Source: Vreelandella glaciei
GTDB taxonomy: Bacteria > Pseudomonadota > Gammaproteobacteria > Pseudomonadales > Halomonadaceae
Assembly: GCF_013415125.1 (NCBI RefSeq)
Contig: NZ_JACCDE010000002.1
Location: forward strand, 62,001-126,000
Length of the DNA stretch: 64,000 nt
Direction of reading: 5' to 3'
Part shown: positions 52,172 to 61,486 of the stretch, piece after piece
How the letters are laid out: the number at the start of each line of letters is the position of its first letter
Position numbering within the stretch: position 1 is the first letter of the stretch
Notes under the pieces: model-generated
Database searches by the model: none
What the model saw: the letters and a program-made list of their open reading frames with translations, nothing else
Told to the model about the DNA's origin: nothing
Position numbers and translations under genes: made by a program

Positions 52172-53452
52172 ATGTTGTCCCAAGAAGTCAATGAAACATT
52201 AACGCGTGTTGGCCCGAACACGCCCATGGGAAAGGTGTTGCGGCGTCACTGGCATCCTGTTGCTGGTGTTGATGAACTAGAGCGTTCAGCCACCAAGCCG
52301 ATACGGCTCCTGGGGGAAGATCTTGTTCTGTATAAGGACAAGAGTGGCGATTATGGTTTGCTCGATCGGCACTGCGCCCATCGGCGAGCCGACCTGAGCC
52401 ATGGCATTGTCGAGCAGCATGGAATTCGCTGCTTCTACCATGGCTGGCAGTATGACAGGACCGGACAATGCACTCACCAGCCTTTCGAGGAGCAGGTCGA
52501 TCCCACGGCTTCTCTCTGCACCAGAATCCGACTCACCGCCTACCCGGTAAAACTCGGTGGTGGCATGCTCTGGGCTTATCTGGGGCCCTCTCCTGTACCT
52601 GAGTTGCCGGACTGGGAAGCATTCCATTGGCCCAATGGCTTCGTCCAGGTCGTCTTCTCGGAGGTACCCTGCAACTGGCTGCAAGCACAGGAAAACTCCA
52701 TAGATCCCGTTCACTTCGAATGGACGCATGCCAACTGGAGTCGACGGCAGCACGATATGGATGCCAGCTACGTACCTACGCATACGAAGCTGGATTTTGA
52801 GGAATTCGAACACGGCTTTCTCTATAAGCGCGTTTGTGAGGATACTTCCGAAGAGGACCCACTCTGGACAATTGGGCGAGTCTGCTTGTGGCCTAACGGC
52901 TTCTTCCTTGGCGACCACTTTGAATGGCGAGTGCCCATAGATGACGAGAATATGCTGAGCGTCACTTGGTCCTTCATTCGAATCCCGAGAGAGAGGGAGC
53001 CCTACGAGCAGGCCAAGGTGCCGAGCTGGTACGCCCCCATCCAGGATGCCCAGGGCCGTTGGATCACGAGTCATGTGATCAATCAAGACATTGTCGCCTG
53101 GGTCGGCCAGGGGCGAATCACCGATCGAACACGTGAAACCCTGGGGGCGAGTGACCGTGGCATCGCCCTTCTTCGGCGCCAACTTTTGGATGATATCGAT
53201 GCCGTGGAAAAGGGTTGCGATCCCAAGGGTGTTTTGCGAACGCCGCCTCCCGACGGCGGTACCTGGCTGCCCAGCGATCATCGTGACTTCTTCCTCAAGG
53301 GGTTGCCCCTGGAGGAATATCAGCGCCATCCAAAATGGGGGCGCCTGCTCACCCAATTCATTTTCCATGCTGGTCAACCCGAGGATGTCAAGGCGGCCTG
53401 CGAGGCGGCTACCGGGGTGAAACTGGACAACGATGAGGTCATCGACCTCTAG
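52172..53452 (+). CDS. Rieske oxygenase alpha subunit, phthalate-dioxygenase type (2)
   Basis: 426 residues. The Rieske ligands are Cys68, His70, Cys87 and His90 (HCAHRRADLSHG and CFYHGW); the mononuclear site has Asp178, His181 and His186 (NSIDPVHFEWTH). It is clearly different from the first oxygenase (33009-34238) but in the same broad group. The reductase gene follows after 29 bases, giving a two-component system. Probable hydroxylation or O-demethylation of an aromatic acid; substrate not visible. Confidence 0.88.
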   Translation: MLSQEVNETLTRVGPNTPMGKVLRRHWHPVAGVDELERSATKPIRLLGEDLVLYKDKSGDYGLLDRHCAHRRADLSHGIVEQHGIRCFYHGWQYDRTGQCTHQPFEEQVDPTASLCTRIRLTAYPVKLGGGMLWAYLGPSPVPELPDWEAFHWPNGFVQVVFSEVPCNWLQAQENSIDPVHFEWTHANWSRRQHDMDASYVPTHTKLDFEEFEHGFLYKRVCEDTSEEDPLWTIGRVCLWPNGFFLGDHFEWRVPIDDENMLSVTWSFIRIPREREPYEQAKVPSWYAPIQDAQGRWITSHVINQDIVAWVGQGRITDRTRETLGASDRGIALLRRQLLDDIDAVEKGCDPKGVLRTPPPDGGTWLPSDHRDFFLKGLPLEEYQRHPKWGRLLTQFIFHAGQPEDVKAACEAATGVKLDNDEVIDL

Positions 53453-53481
53453 CCACCTTATCCACCAATTGAGGTATCTTC

Positions 53482-54456
53482 ATGAACCAGATAGAGGAAG
53501 TATTTCAGGTCAGAGTCAAGTCCATTACCTATGAGGCGGAAGGCGTCCTGAGCTTCGAGCTTCGCCCCGAGGCGCCGAGTCGCGAACTTCCGGCCTTTAC
53601 TGCGGGTTCGCATGTTGATCTGCATCTGACCAACGGCCTGATTCGAAGTTATTCGCTTTTCAACCCGCAGGGGGAAAGCGACTGTTATCGGGTGGCTGTC
53701 AACCTCGACGCCAACAGTCGTGGCGGCTCGCATTTTATGCATAACAGCGTCGATGCGGGAGATATCCTGACCATCGGGGGGCCGAGAAATAACTTCTTCC
53801 TGTATGAAAAAGCCGAAAATACCGTGCTGATCGCCGGTGGCATCGGTATCACACCGCTCTTCGCCATGGTGCGTCGCCTGGAAGAGCTAGGCAGGAAGTG
53901 GACGCTCTATTACACGTCACGTTCAAGGAAAAATGCTGCCTTTATCAATGAGATAGCTGCGATAAGTGCCGATAGCCAGCACGGCAGTGTGGTGTTTCAC
54001 TTCGACCAGGAAAATTCGGGGGGCTTCCTGAATTTCTCTGACATCGTGGCTGCCGCGCCGAGCGGTACGCATTTCTACTGCTGCGGTCCACTGCCCATGC
54101 TGGAGGCCTTCGAGTCGGCCACGGCAGAGCTGCCCGACGACTGTGTGCATGTCGAGTACTTTGCGGCCAAGGAGGCCGCCGATACCTCAGGCGGGTTCAC
54201 GGTGGAACTGGCCAAGGCAGGGGTTAGTTACTATGTGCCGGCTGGCAAGACCATTCTCGATGTGCTGATCGAGGAGGGCCACCAGCCGCTCTACTCTTGC
54301 CAAGAAGGTATTTGCGGAACCTGCGAGGTGTCGGTGCTGGAGGGGGAGCCGGATCATCGTGACCTAGTGCTTTCTGCAAAACAGCAGAAGGAGAGCACCA
54401 GCATGATGATCTGCTGCTCGGGGTGTAAAGGAGGGCGTTTAGTTCTTGACCTTTGA
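53482..54456 (+). CDS. Rieske oxygenase reductase (VanB/phthalate dioxygenase reductase type)
   Basis: 324 residues, in the order FMN domain (RSYSLFNPQ near residue 54), NAD domain (LIAGGIGITPLFAMVRRLE, YCCGPLPMLEAF) and C-terminal plant-type [2Fe-2S] domain with Cys273, Cys278, Cys281 and Cys311 or 312 (SCQEGICGTCEV). This is the class IA design that passes electrons from NADH straight to the oxygenase without a separate ferredoxin. It probably serves the adjoining oxygenase and perhaps the one at 33 kb, which has no reductase of its own. Confidence 0.9.
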   Translation: MNQIEEVFQVRVKSITYEAEGVLSFELRPEAPSRELPAFTAGSHVDLHLTNGLIRSYSLFNPQGESDCYRVAVNLDANSRGGSHFMHNSVDAGDILTIGGPRNNFFLYEKAENTVLIAGGIGITPLFAMVRRLEELGRKWTLYYTSRSRKNAAFINEIAAISADSQHGSVVFHFDQENSGGFLNFSDIVAAAPSGTHFYCCGPLPMLEAFESATAELPDDCVHVEYFAAKEAADTSGGFTVELAKAGVSYYVPAGKTILDVLIEEGHQPLYSCQEGICGTCEVSVLEGEPDHRDLVLSAKQQKESTSMMICCSGCKGGRLVLDL

Positions 54457-54473
54457 CCTTTTTTTTTGCTAAA

Positions 54474-54505
54474 AGTAAGCCATCCTTATATAAGGATGGC
54501 TTACT
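54474..54505. promoter_or_regulatory. Perfect 32-base palindrome before the second porin
   Basis: Arms AGTAAGCCATCCTTAT and ATAAGGATGGCTTACT with no spacer, 30-61 bases before the porin ATG. In the plus direction it is preceded, not followed, by a long T-run (about 54458-54468), so it is a poor plus-strand terminator. Its centre CCTTATATAAGG shares CTTATATAAG with the repeats near 47.5 and 31.09 kb. Best reading is an operator for the porin, with a double role as an RNA hairpin possible. Confidence 0.6.
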
Positions 54506-54534
54506 AAATATAAAAAACAAGCAAGGAACCGATA

Positions 54535-55710
54535 ATGAATCACTCCAACAATATAAAACGTGGAACGCTATTCTCTATTTCCTCCCTGGCATTGGCGGTC
54601 TCTCTTTCCGCTCAGGCCTATGAGTTCGAGGTGGGGGATACCACTGCGAGCATTTATGGATACGTCAAACTGGATATGATTTATGACGTCGATGCCGAGC
54701 TTCCTCCGCTTGGTGCCAACTCCGCCATACCCCTGGATGGCGATATCCGCAACGACATCACTGGGCATACCCAGTTGCACGCCAAGCAGAGTCGTATTGC
54801 CTTTGCCACCTCGACGCCGACGGACCGAGGGGACTTCAAGACTGTGATTGAAGGTGACTTTTACGGTGGCAGTGGCGATAGGGAGGAGTTTCGTCTGCGC
54901 CATGCCTACGGCCAATGGAACGGTATTACCGCCGGCCAGACGACTAGCAACTTCGGTTCTATCTACGGCATGAACCGTATTATTGACTTCAAACCACAGC
55001 CAGGTTTGCCGCAGGGTGCACGCCAGGCTCAGCTGCGCTATACCATAAGCGGTTTTTCGGTGGCTCTGGAGGATCCCAGCAATCTTGGTGGCTCGGTAGC
55101 GAGCGGCTTTACCCCTGGCGGGGGTTACGTCGAGCATGCTGCCAGCAAGGACACCTTGCCTGACTTTACCCTGCGCTACATGGGTAAGGCGGGTAATCTC
55201 AGCTATGGAGCCTCGGGTTTGCTGCGCCAGCTCGAGGTGGATGATGGGATACAGGATGATAGCGCCGTCGGTTGGGGGGTCAACCTTGAGGCCGAGTATC
55301 GTGTCACGCCAGCGGTGACCCTGCGAGGCGGAATAACGCATGGAAAAGGGGTCGGTGGATATATGGAAGAGGCGCCCGGAGCGCCGGCCTATGTGGATCC
55401 AGTTACCGGAAGTGTCGAGCCGATTACGCTTACGGGTGGGACTGCCGGCGTGCGTTTGGCGGCCGGACTGGGCCATATCAATCTGGGGTATGGCTATGCC
55501 ACCGCGGATCTCGATGATGCAGTAGATGCAGGAGTCGCCAATGCCAGTCTAGCTAACGAGACCTTTACTGACCTGCATCTGAACTACATTTGGTCGCCGA
55601 CTCAGAATGTCAGTTATGGCTTGGAGGTTAGTCGTCAGACCCGCGAAATTGCCAACGGCGATGATGGCGATGCGGTTCGTCTCCAAGGCATGGTGATGTA
55701 TCGCTTCTGA
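54535..55710 (+). CDS. DcaP-like outer-membrane porin
   Basis: 391 residues; signal peptide with cleavage after AQA (near residue 29), then YEFEVGDTTASIYGYVKLDMIYD, the N-terminal coil and first strand typical of DcaP-family trimeric porins. RLRHAYGQWNGITAGQTTSNF and the terminal Phe (GMVMYRF) support a beta barrel. DcaP porins admit dicarboxylic acids and phthalates, fitting the oxygenases upstream. AAGGAA precedes the ATG and a terminator follows. Confidence 0.87.
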   Translation: MNHSNNIKRGTLFSISSLALAVSLSAQAYEFEVGDTTASIYGYVKLDMIYDVDAELPPLGANSAIPLDGDIRNDITGHTQLHAKQSRIAFATSTPTDRGDFKTVIEGDFYGGSGDREEFRLRHAYGQWNGITAGQTTSNFGSIYGMNRIIDFKPQPGLPQGARQAQLRYTISGFSVALEDPSNLGGSVASGFTPGGGYVEHAASKDTLPDFTLRYMGKAGNLSYGASGLLRQLEVDDGIQDDSAVGWGVNLEAEYRVTPAVTLRGGITHGKGVGGYMEEAPGAPAYVDPVTGSVEPITLTGGTAGVRLAAGLGHINLGYGYATADLDDAVDAGVANASLANETFTDLHLNYIWSPTQNVSYGLEVSRQTREIANGDDGDAVRLQGMVMYRF

Positions 55711-55777
55711 CCGATAAAGGTAGTTCCCTGAATGTTGGCCGCCAGCAGTCGCTTTTCATATGCTGTCCGATCTGCTT

Positions 55778-55803
55778 GCCCCTAGAGCTCTTGGGGCTTT
55801 TTT
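55778..55803 (+). terminator. Rho-independent terminator of the porin gene
   Basis: Nearly perfect hairpin GCCCCTAGAG / CTCTTGGGGC (one T-T mismatch) followed by six T residues, about 70 bases after the stop. Ends the catabolic block. Confidence 0.85.
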
Positions 55804-56110
55804 GGTACTTGGTCGTCCAAAAATGCATCTGAAGCCAGTGCTTCAGGCGCGTCCTATCCGCATTGTTATTGCTCTCTGATCCACAGTGGTTCGGGTGCAT
55901 ATTGGAAGTGACTTACGACGGTCAGAATATTATGGTTCATCTGCTAATATAGGTGCCACATAAGCACATAATCGAAGCCCATTGTTGATACGAGCTGTTG
56001 GCACTGGCATGAAAAGCTAAGTGCCTAGTTCGCTGATCGTCTAGTCCGGTTTTCTCATAGCACTTCAGCGAGTACCGCGCATGGGAAGTTATGATGACGT
56101 ATCAGATTGC
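55804..56110. other. Gene-free stretch
   Basis: About 300 bases between the porin terminator and the transposase remnant. No frame with recognisable content, ribosome site or repeat was found; the composition is mixed, as expected of decayed sequence. Confidence 0.45.
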
Positions 56111-56929
56111 CTACTTTTTTAACCACTTCCCGTCTTTCAGACGCACTTTCCTCCTTCCTTCATTGATTCGGCGGCCCACCTTGATAAGCTTTAGCCTAAG
56201 GTTATACTGGCTCATACGTTCGAAGGAGGACTTCTTCAGGTAAGTGCGTAATCGCTCGAACAGCGTATAGACGAAGCCCAATGAGATCAGACACCAGCGA
56301 GTATTGGTCGTGCGATCGGAAAAAAGCTTAGTTGTTGATTCTTGTTTCGGTTTTCCATTTCCTCCGGTGCAGTTCTCCTCTTAAGAAATTTGAAGCCGTC
56401 GTTTTAACGAGCAATGATAATAAGCCGGGGGGCTGGGGAACCCAATAACCCAGTTCGCCTTCTTATATACGAGCCACTACCCAGCTTGGTTATTTCCAGG
56501 AGTTTGCTGGAAGCTGAGCATATCTTCCACTTTCGCACCCATCTGCCATCGGGTCTTGCGCACCAGCATAATGGGAATATCTGATTCCTTGGGCAGTCGA
56601 CTGTTTATGCCGATGTTCACGATGTAGTCGGCGTTATGCTGATCGAATTCGTTCAGCGCAATCACCTGCGATGGTTCATTATACTGTTCAAGCTTCGATC
56701 GGTATTCTGTCCGGCATAGAGTGGACTTTCCTGCCTGCGTATCATATTCACACAGTGTCGCCTGGTATAGCGCAAGGTCTCATGGTCATTGAAACCAGCT
56801 GCTACACAGTGCGTCAGGGGATGTTGTTTATCGGCTCTACGTAGCAGGAGCAAACTGTTGTCCGAGACTGGAGAAGTTGACTTCAATTTGGCGACGCGCG
56901 AGTGGTGAGAAGGTCACTTTTACAAGTAA
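56111..56929 (-). pseudogene. Degenerate IS1380-family transposase remnant
   Basis: Pieces of one transposase can be read on the minus strand in successive frames. Near 56923 comes VKVTFSPLARRQIEVNFS, then in another frame DNSLLLLRRADKQHPLTHC and FNDHETL (56886 to about 56775), then ALYQATLCEYD, STLCRTEYRSKLEQ and FDQHNADYIVNIGINSRL to a stop at 56477, and finally SDRTTNTRW, YNLRLKLIKVGRRIN and a stop at 56111. The order matches IS1380 transposases (SDGGLLLLR, LNDHDTLR, STLCRFENR, NADYIVGIARNSRL, MENRIKEQQL, LRLKLLKIGA). At about 820 bases against some 1.4 kb, parts including the central catalytic stretch are missing. No terminal repeats were found. It is not functional. Confidence 0.72.
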
Positions 56930-57071
56930 GTTTGGATAGCGGCTGTTGGTGTTGGTTTCTGGTGTAACATCTTGAAACTTTAACTCCTTTCAGCCGCTTT
57001 CTTTTATGCTCTCTGTAGAAACTGGGGTAGTGAGTCCTGCCTAAACACGTTAGGTAATATTCCGTTGCTCG

Positions 57072-57998
57072 TCAGAGCCTGTTCTCAAGCTCAGGCAGGA
57101 TCTCGAACAGATCGCCGACCAGCCCGTAATCGGCCACCTGGAAGATCGGTGCTTCATCGTCTTTGTTGATCGCGACGATCACCTTGGAGTCCTTCATGCC
57201 CGCCAAGTGCTGGATGGCACCGGAAATACCCACGGCAATGTACAGGTCCGGCGCGACGATCTTACCGGTTTGGCCGACCTGCATATCATTGGGCACGTAG
57301 CCTGCGTCGACGGCGGCGCGGGAAGCACCGATGGCGGCCCCCAGTTTGTCGGCAATACCGTCAAGCAGCTTAAAGTTTTCGCCGTTGCCCATGCCGCGAC
57401 CACCGGAGATGACCACTTTGGCGCCGCCTAGCTCGGGGCGGTCCGATTTCGCCAGCTCCTCTTTAACAAAGCTGGACTGGCTGTTTTCTACCACGACATC
57501 GACGGGTTCAATCGTCGCGCTGCCGCTAGTGCCGACCGCATCAAAGCCGGTGCTACGCACGGTAATCACTTTCAGCGCGTCATCGCTTTTAACGGTGGCA
57601 ATGGCATTACCGGCATAGATCGGACGCTTGAAAGTATCGGCGCTCTCGACGGCGATAACGTCTGACAGCTGGCTAACGTCTTTTAGCGCCGCTAAACGGG
57701 GCAGCACGTTTTTGCCGGTGGTGGAGGCGCTAGCAAGTACGTGGGTGTAATCACCCGCTAGCTCGACCAGTAGCGCGACCATGGGCTCGGCGAGCTGGTG
57801 GGCGTAAACGGCATTATCGGCGACGCGTACTTTGCTTACGCCGTCGAGTTTGGCAGCAGCGTCGGCCGCGGCCTGAACGCCTTCACCGGCAACGAGAACG
57901 TCAATATCGCCGCCAATGGCTTGGGCTGCTGCCACAACGTGGGCAGTGGCGCCAGCGAGTTGGCCTTCGTGTAGATCCGCAAGTACCAGAACGCTCAT
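57072..57998 (-). CDS. etfA: Electron-transfer flavoprotein alpha subunit
   Basis: 308 residues with the ETF-alpha FAD-binding region: [56 protein letters not shown] and [22 protein letters not shown]. It takes electrons from acyl-CoA dehydrogenases and passes them to ETF-quinone oxidoreductase. It is the last gene of the minus-strand operon, 29 bases after etfB. A nearby ETF is useful both for the dehydrogenase in this operon and for the PimCD-like pair at 36.5-38.8 kb. A weak hairpin CCTAA-ACACG-TTAGG lies just beyond at 57040-57054 on the upstream-coordinate side but is not a clear terminator. Confidence 0.94.
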   Translation of the reverse strand: MSVLVLADLHEGQLAGATAHVVAAAQAIGGDIDVLVAGEGVQAAADAAAKLDGVSKVRVADNAVYAHQLAEPMVALLVELAGDYTHVLASASTTGKNVLPRLAALKDVSQLSDVIAVESADTFKRPIYAGNAIATVKSDDALKVITVRSTGFDAVGTSGSATIEPVDVVVENSQSSFVKEELAKSDRPELGGAKVVISGGRGMGNGENFKLLDGIADKLGAAIGASRAAVDAGYVPNDMQVGQTGKIVAPDLYIAVGISGAIQHLAGMKDSKVIVAINKDDEAPIFQVADYGLVGDLFEILPELENRL

Positions 57999-58027
57999 GG
58001 AATCAGCTCCTATTTAAAGCACCTTGT

Positions 58028-58777
58028 TCAAAGTACTTTGGCTTCGTTTTTGAGTTTGTCGATTAGCTCGTCTACCGAGGCAACCTTGACACCGCCCTTG
58101 CGCTCGGCTGGCGCTTCAACTTTCAGCAGGCTGACTTTGGAAGCCAGCTCGACGCCATAATCGGCAGGGGTTTTGACACCCAGCGGCTTTTTCTTGGCCT
58201 TCATGATGTCCGGCAACTTGGCGTAGCGCGGCTCGTTCAGGCGCAGGTCGGTAGTGACAATCGCAGGCAGCGTGAGGGCGATGGTTTGCAGGCCGCCGTC
58301 AATTTCACGGGTAACGTTAACCTTGTCCCCGTCCACCGCCACTTCTGAGGCGAAAGTGCCTTGCGGCAGACCCGTCAGCGCGGCGAGCATCTGGCCGGTC
58401 TGGTTGTTGTCGGTGTCGATGGCTTGCTTACCGAGAATCACTAGACCGGGCTGCTCTTCATCTACCACTTTGGCCAGCAGTTTGGCGACCGCCAGCGATT
58501 CGGCGCGCTCGTCGGTTTCGATATGAATAGCGCGATCTGTGCCCAGCGCCAGCGCGGTGCGCAGTTGCTCTTGGGCGGCTTTGGGGCCAACGGAGACCGC
58601 CACTACTTCCGTGGCGATGCCTTTTTCTTTCAGGCGCACGGCTTCTTCCACGGCAATTTCGCAGAAGGGGTTCATAGCCATTTTTACGTTGGTGAGATCA
58701 ACGTCCGAATGATCCGCTTTAACGCGGATTTTGACGTTGTAGTCGATGACGCGTTTCACCGCGATGAGTACTTTCAT
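58028..58777 (-). CDS. etfB: Electron-transfer flavoprotein beta subunit
   Basis: 249 residues, [20 protein letters not shown] at the start and the AMP-binding/recognition region [12 protein letters not shown] and [33 protein letters not shown]. Two ATG codons are adjacent (58780, 58777); AGGAGG at 58782-58787 fits the second with four bases spacing. Operates as a heterodimer with EtfA. The 26-base gap to the acyl-CoA dehydrogenase shows one operon. Confidence 0.94.
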   Translation of the reverse strand: MKVLIAVKRVIDYNVKIRVKADHSDVDLTNVKMAMNPFCEIAVEEAVRLKEKGIATEVVAVSVGPKAAQEQLRTALALGTDRAIHIETDERAESLAVAKLLAKVVDEEQPGLVILGKQAIDTDNNQTGQMLAALTGLPQGTFASEVAVDGDKVNVTREIDGGLQTIALTLPAIVTTDLRLNEPRYAKLPDIMKAKKKPLGVKTPADYGVELASKVSLLKVEAPAERKGGVKVASVDELIDKLKNEAKVL

Positions 58778-58803
58778 CATGCCTCCTAAAGGTTGTGTCC
58801 GTG

Positions 58804-60591
58804 TTAAAGGGCTGATTCGGGGAAATTTGTCAGTACCTGCCCGCCATAACGAACCGCTCGGGCATGGGCGTAGGCTTGGGGGGCGAAAGTGGCCATATAA
58901 AAGCGTGCTAATGAAATGAGGCCTGCCAGGTAATCAGGGTCTTCACCAGCGGCATTCTGCTTGGCGTGTGCTGCCAGGGCCATCCGCGTCAGCTGCCAAC
59001 CACCGCAAACAGTACCCATTAAGTGTAAGAGGGGAGTCGCGCCACCGTAGAGGTCGGCAATCCGTGCTTGGTCCTGTTCAAGCACCCAGTCGGTAGTGAT
59101 GTGGAGCTGAGTGGTTAACTCGTCGAGGTCAGTAGCTAAATCGCGAAGCTCATCCACCTGTTCCAACGCCTTGCCAGTGGTACGAATATCGAAGAGTAGC
59201 TCACGCAGGGTGGTACCATTTTCACGCAGAATTTTGCGACCTAGGAGGTCGTTTGCCTGAATGCCTGTGGTGCCTTCGTAGATGGTCATAATGCGTGCAT
59301 CACGAAACAGTTGTGCTACTCCCGTCTCTTCGACGAAGCCCATGCCACCGAACACTTGTATGGCCTCATCACAGATATCGTTACCGACCTCGGTGCACCA
59401 CCCTTTAGCCACTGGCATCAAAAGGTCGACATAGCGGCTGTGCTTATCGGCAACCTGGGTGTCAGCATGATGATTAGCAATATCAAACCAGCTAGCTGCC
59501 GTATAAAGTAGGCCACGCATAGCCATCAATCGGGCGCGCATCGATACCAGCATGCGCTTGACGTCAGGGTGGGAAATTATCGGCTGGTTGCTGGCCCCAT
59601 TGACGATGTTACGACCTTGTATGCGTTGCTGGGCATAGTCCAATGCGGCCTGATAGGCTCGCTCACCCATAGCAACACCCTGTACGCCCACATTGAAACG
59701 TGCATCGTTCATCATGATGAACATGGTTTTCAAACCCTGGTGCGGCTCACCAACCAAGTAGCCAGAGGCTCCTTCTTTGTCGCCGTAACTAAGCGTACAG
59801 GTAGGGCTGCCATGGATGCCCATCTTGTGTTCGATGGAAATACAGCGGATATCATTTTTCTCGGCTGGCTGGCCATCGTCGTCAAGCAAGAACTTGGGCA
59901 CTATTAACAACGACAACCCCTTGACGCCCTCGGGGGCATTGGGGAGTCTTGCTAACACAAGGTGCACAATGTTAGAGGTGAGCTCGTGCTCACCGTATGA
60001 GATATAAATCTTCTGGCCGAACAGACGGTAACTGCCATCTTCGGTAGGCTCGGCGCGCATCCGTGTGGCGCCTAAGTCCGAGCCAGCTTGAGGCTCGGTG
60101 AGGTTCATGGTGGCCGCCCACTCTCCGCTGACCACCTTATGTAGCCAAGTGGACTTCTGTTCATCGTTGGCGGCAATCATCAGCGCTTCAGTTTGCCCCA
60201 CGTTAAGCTGGGGAAGCATCGCGAACGCCATGTTGGTGGAGAACCACATTTCCCAAACGGGCGTAGAAACAAGCTTTGGCAAGCCTTGGCCGCCGAACTC
60301 CTGCGGTAGGGAGAGGCCTATCCATCCCGCTTCACGAAACTGATCATAGGCCTCCTGCCAGCCGTCGGGTGTTATTACTTGCTCGCCTTCCAATCGGCAG
60401 CCCTGCAAGTCGCCTTGACGGTTTATGGGGGCTAGGACGCCGGATGCAAACTTGCTGGCTTCTTCCAGCACAGCTGCTACCAAATCGGGAGAGGCATCCT
60501 CACAGCGCGGAAGGTCGGTAATCTGGCCGAGACCTGCGAGCTCATCGAGTATGAACTGCATGTCACGTAGCGGCGCTTGATAGTCGATCAT
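58804..60591 (-). CDS. Acyl-CoA dehydrogenase, 595-residue type
   Basis: Acyl-CoA dehydrogenase with the extra C-terminal domain of the 600-residue FadE group often linked to medium-chain or arylpropanoyl substrates. [13 protein letters not shown] is the FAD signature, [19 protein letters not shown] the dimer region, and the catalytic Glu is in [11 protein letters not shown]. Placed with feruloyl-CoA synthetase, crotonase and a hydroxyacyl-CoA dehydrogenase, it may reduce or oxidise the side chain of hydroxyphenylpropanoyl/cinnamoyl-CoA. Electrons would go to the ETF encoded next to it. Confidence 0.88.
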   Translation of the reverse strand: MIDYQAPLRDMQFILDELAGLGQITDLPRCEDASPDLVAAVLEEASKFASGVLAPINRQGDLQGCRLEGEQVITPDGWQEAYDQFREAGWIGLSLPQEFGGQGLPKLVSTPVWEMWFSTNMAFAMLPQLNVGQTEALMIAANDEQKSTWLHKVVSGEWAATMNLTEPQAGSDLGATRMRAEPTEDGSYRLFGQKIYISYGEHELTSNIVHLVLARLPNAPEGVKGLSLLIVPKFLLDDDGQPAEKNDIRCISIEHKMGIHGSPTCTLSYGDKEGASGYLVGEPHQGLKTMFIMMNDARFNVGVQGVAMGERAYQAALDYAQQRIQGRNIVNGASNQPIISHPDVKRMLVSMRARLMAMRGLLYTAASWFDIANHHADTQVADKHSRYVDLLMPVAKGWCTEVGNDICDEAIQVFGGMGFVEETGVAQLFRDARIMTIYEGTTGIQANDLLGRKILRENGTTLRELLFDIRTTGKALEQVDELRDLATDLDELTTQLHITTDWVLEQDQARIADLYGGATPLLHLMGTVCGGWQLTRMALAAHAKQNAAGEDPDYLAGLISLARFYMATFAPQAYAHARAVRYGGQVLTNFPESAL

Positions 60592-60687
60592 GGTCGTGGC
60601 TTCCTCTTGAAGATGGTAGCCGATTCATCAATGGGAGAGGGTGGGCTATTCAGTAACCCACCGTGGTCAGTGTGGTGAAATAAACGT

Positions 60688-61455
60688 TTAGCGTGGGGCC
60701 ATGCGAATAGCGCCATCGAGTCGAATGGTTTCACCGTTGAGCATGGTATTGCCGACAATATGGCAAGCCAGCCGGGCAAACTCATCTGGCTCGCCAAGGC
60801 GGTTGGGAAAGGGGATTGAGGCAGCTAGTGATTGCTGAACCTCTTCGGGCAGCGTTTTCATTAGTGGGGTCATAAACAGGCCAGGCGCAATGGTCATCAC
60901 GCGGATACCGTGACGAGCCAGTTCGCGCGCGATTGGTAGTGTCATCGAAACGACGCCCCCTTTGGACGCGGCATAGCCAGCCTGACCGATTTGGCCGTCA
61001 TAGGCTGCCACCGAGGCGGTATTGATGATAACCCCACGCTCGCCGTCGGCCTGGGGCTCACTTTTAGCGATGGCTGCGGCAGCCAAGCGCAGCATGTTGA
61101 AAGTACCTAGCAGATTGATCTGCACGACACGAGAAAAAACTTCCAGTGGCTGCGGCCCCTCACGGCCCACTACTTTGGCGGGGTCACCTATGCCAGCGCA
61201 GTTAATAAGCCCTTGCAGGCTGCCGAACGTGTTTAGTGCTCTATCCACAACCGCTTGTGCGTCAGCTTCACTGGTGACATCGGTACGCTGGAATACTGCA
61301 TTATCACCGAGCGTGGCAGCAAGTGATTCGCCGCGTTCGCTATTGAGATCGGCGATGACCACACGAGCGCCAGCTGTGTGTAGTGCACGGACAGTGGCTT
61401 CACCTAAGCCAGAGGCACCACCGGTAATCAGAAACGTATTATCTTTACAGTTCAT
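60688..61455 (-). CDS. SDR 3-hydroxyacyl-CoA dehydrogenase (HSD17B10 type)
   Basis: 255 residues. TGGASGLG (12-19) binds [22 protein letters not shown] is the loop typical of the type 2 (HSD10-like) 3-hydroxyacyl-CoA dehydrogenases; the catalytic Tyr and Lys are in YAASKGG. It would oxidise the 3-hydroxyacyl-CoA made by the crotonase. AGGAGTTTTGCC precedes the ATG. Confidence 0.87.
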   Translation of the reverse strand: MNCKDNTFLITGGASGLGEATVRALHTAGARVVIADLNSERGESLAATLGDNAVFQRTDVTSEADAQAVVDRALNTFGSLQGLINCAGIGDPAKVVGREGPQPLEVFSRVVQINLLGTFNMLRLAAAAIAKSEPQADGERGVIINTASVAAYDGQIGQAGYAASKGGVVSMTLPIARELARHGIRVMTIAPGLFMTPLMKTLPEEVQQSLAASIPFPNRLGEPDEFARLACHIVGNTMLNGETIRLDGAIRMAPR

Positions 61456-61486
61456 GGCAAAACTCCTGTCTTAACTAAACCTAATT

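Noticed and set aside
52286..53377. 363-codon open frame on the minus strand
   Set aside because: Antisense to the second Rieske oxygenase, whose iron ligands are intact; no family content in the antisense frame.
54474..54505. Palindrome considered as the terminator of the reductase gene
   Set aside because: The T-run lies before the hairpin in the plus direction and A-rich sequence follows; an operator or mixed role is more likely.
57040..57054. CCTAA-ACACG-TTAGG as terminator of the etf operon
   Set aside because: It lies on the downstream side of etfA, but the stem is only five pairs and no T-run follows in the minus direction.
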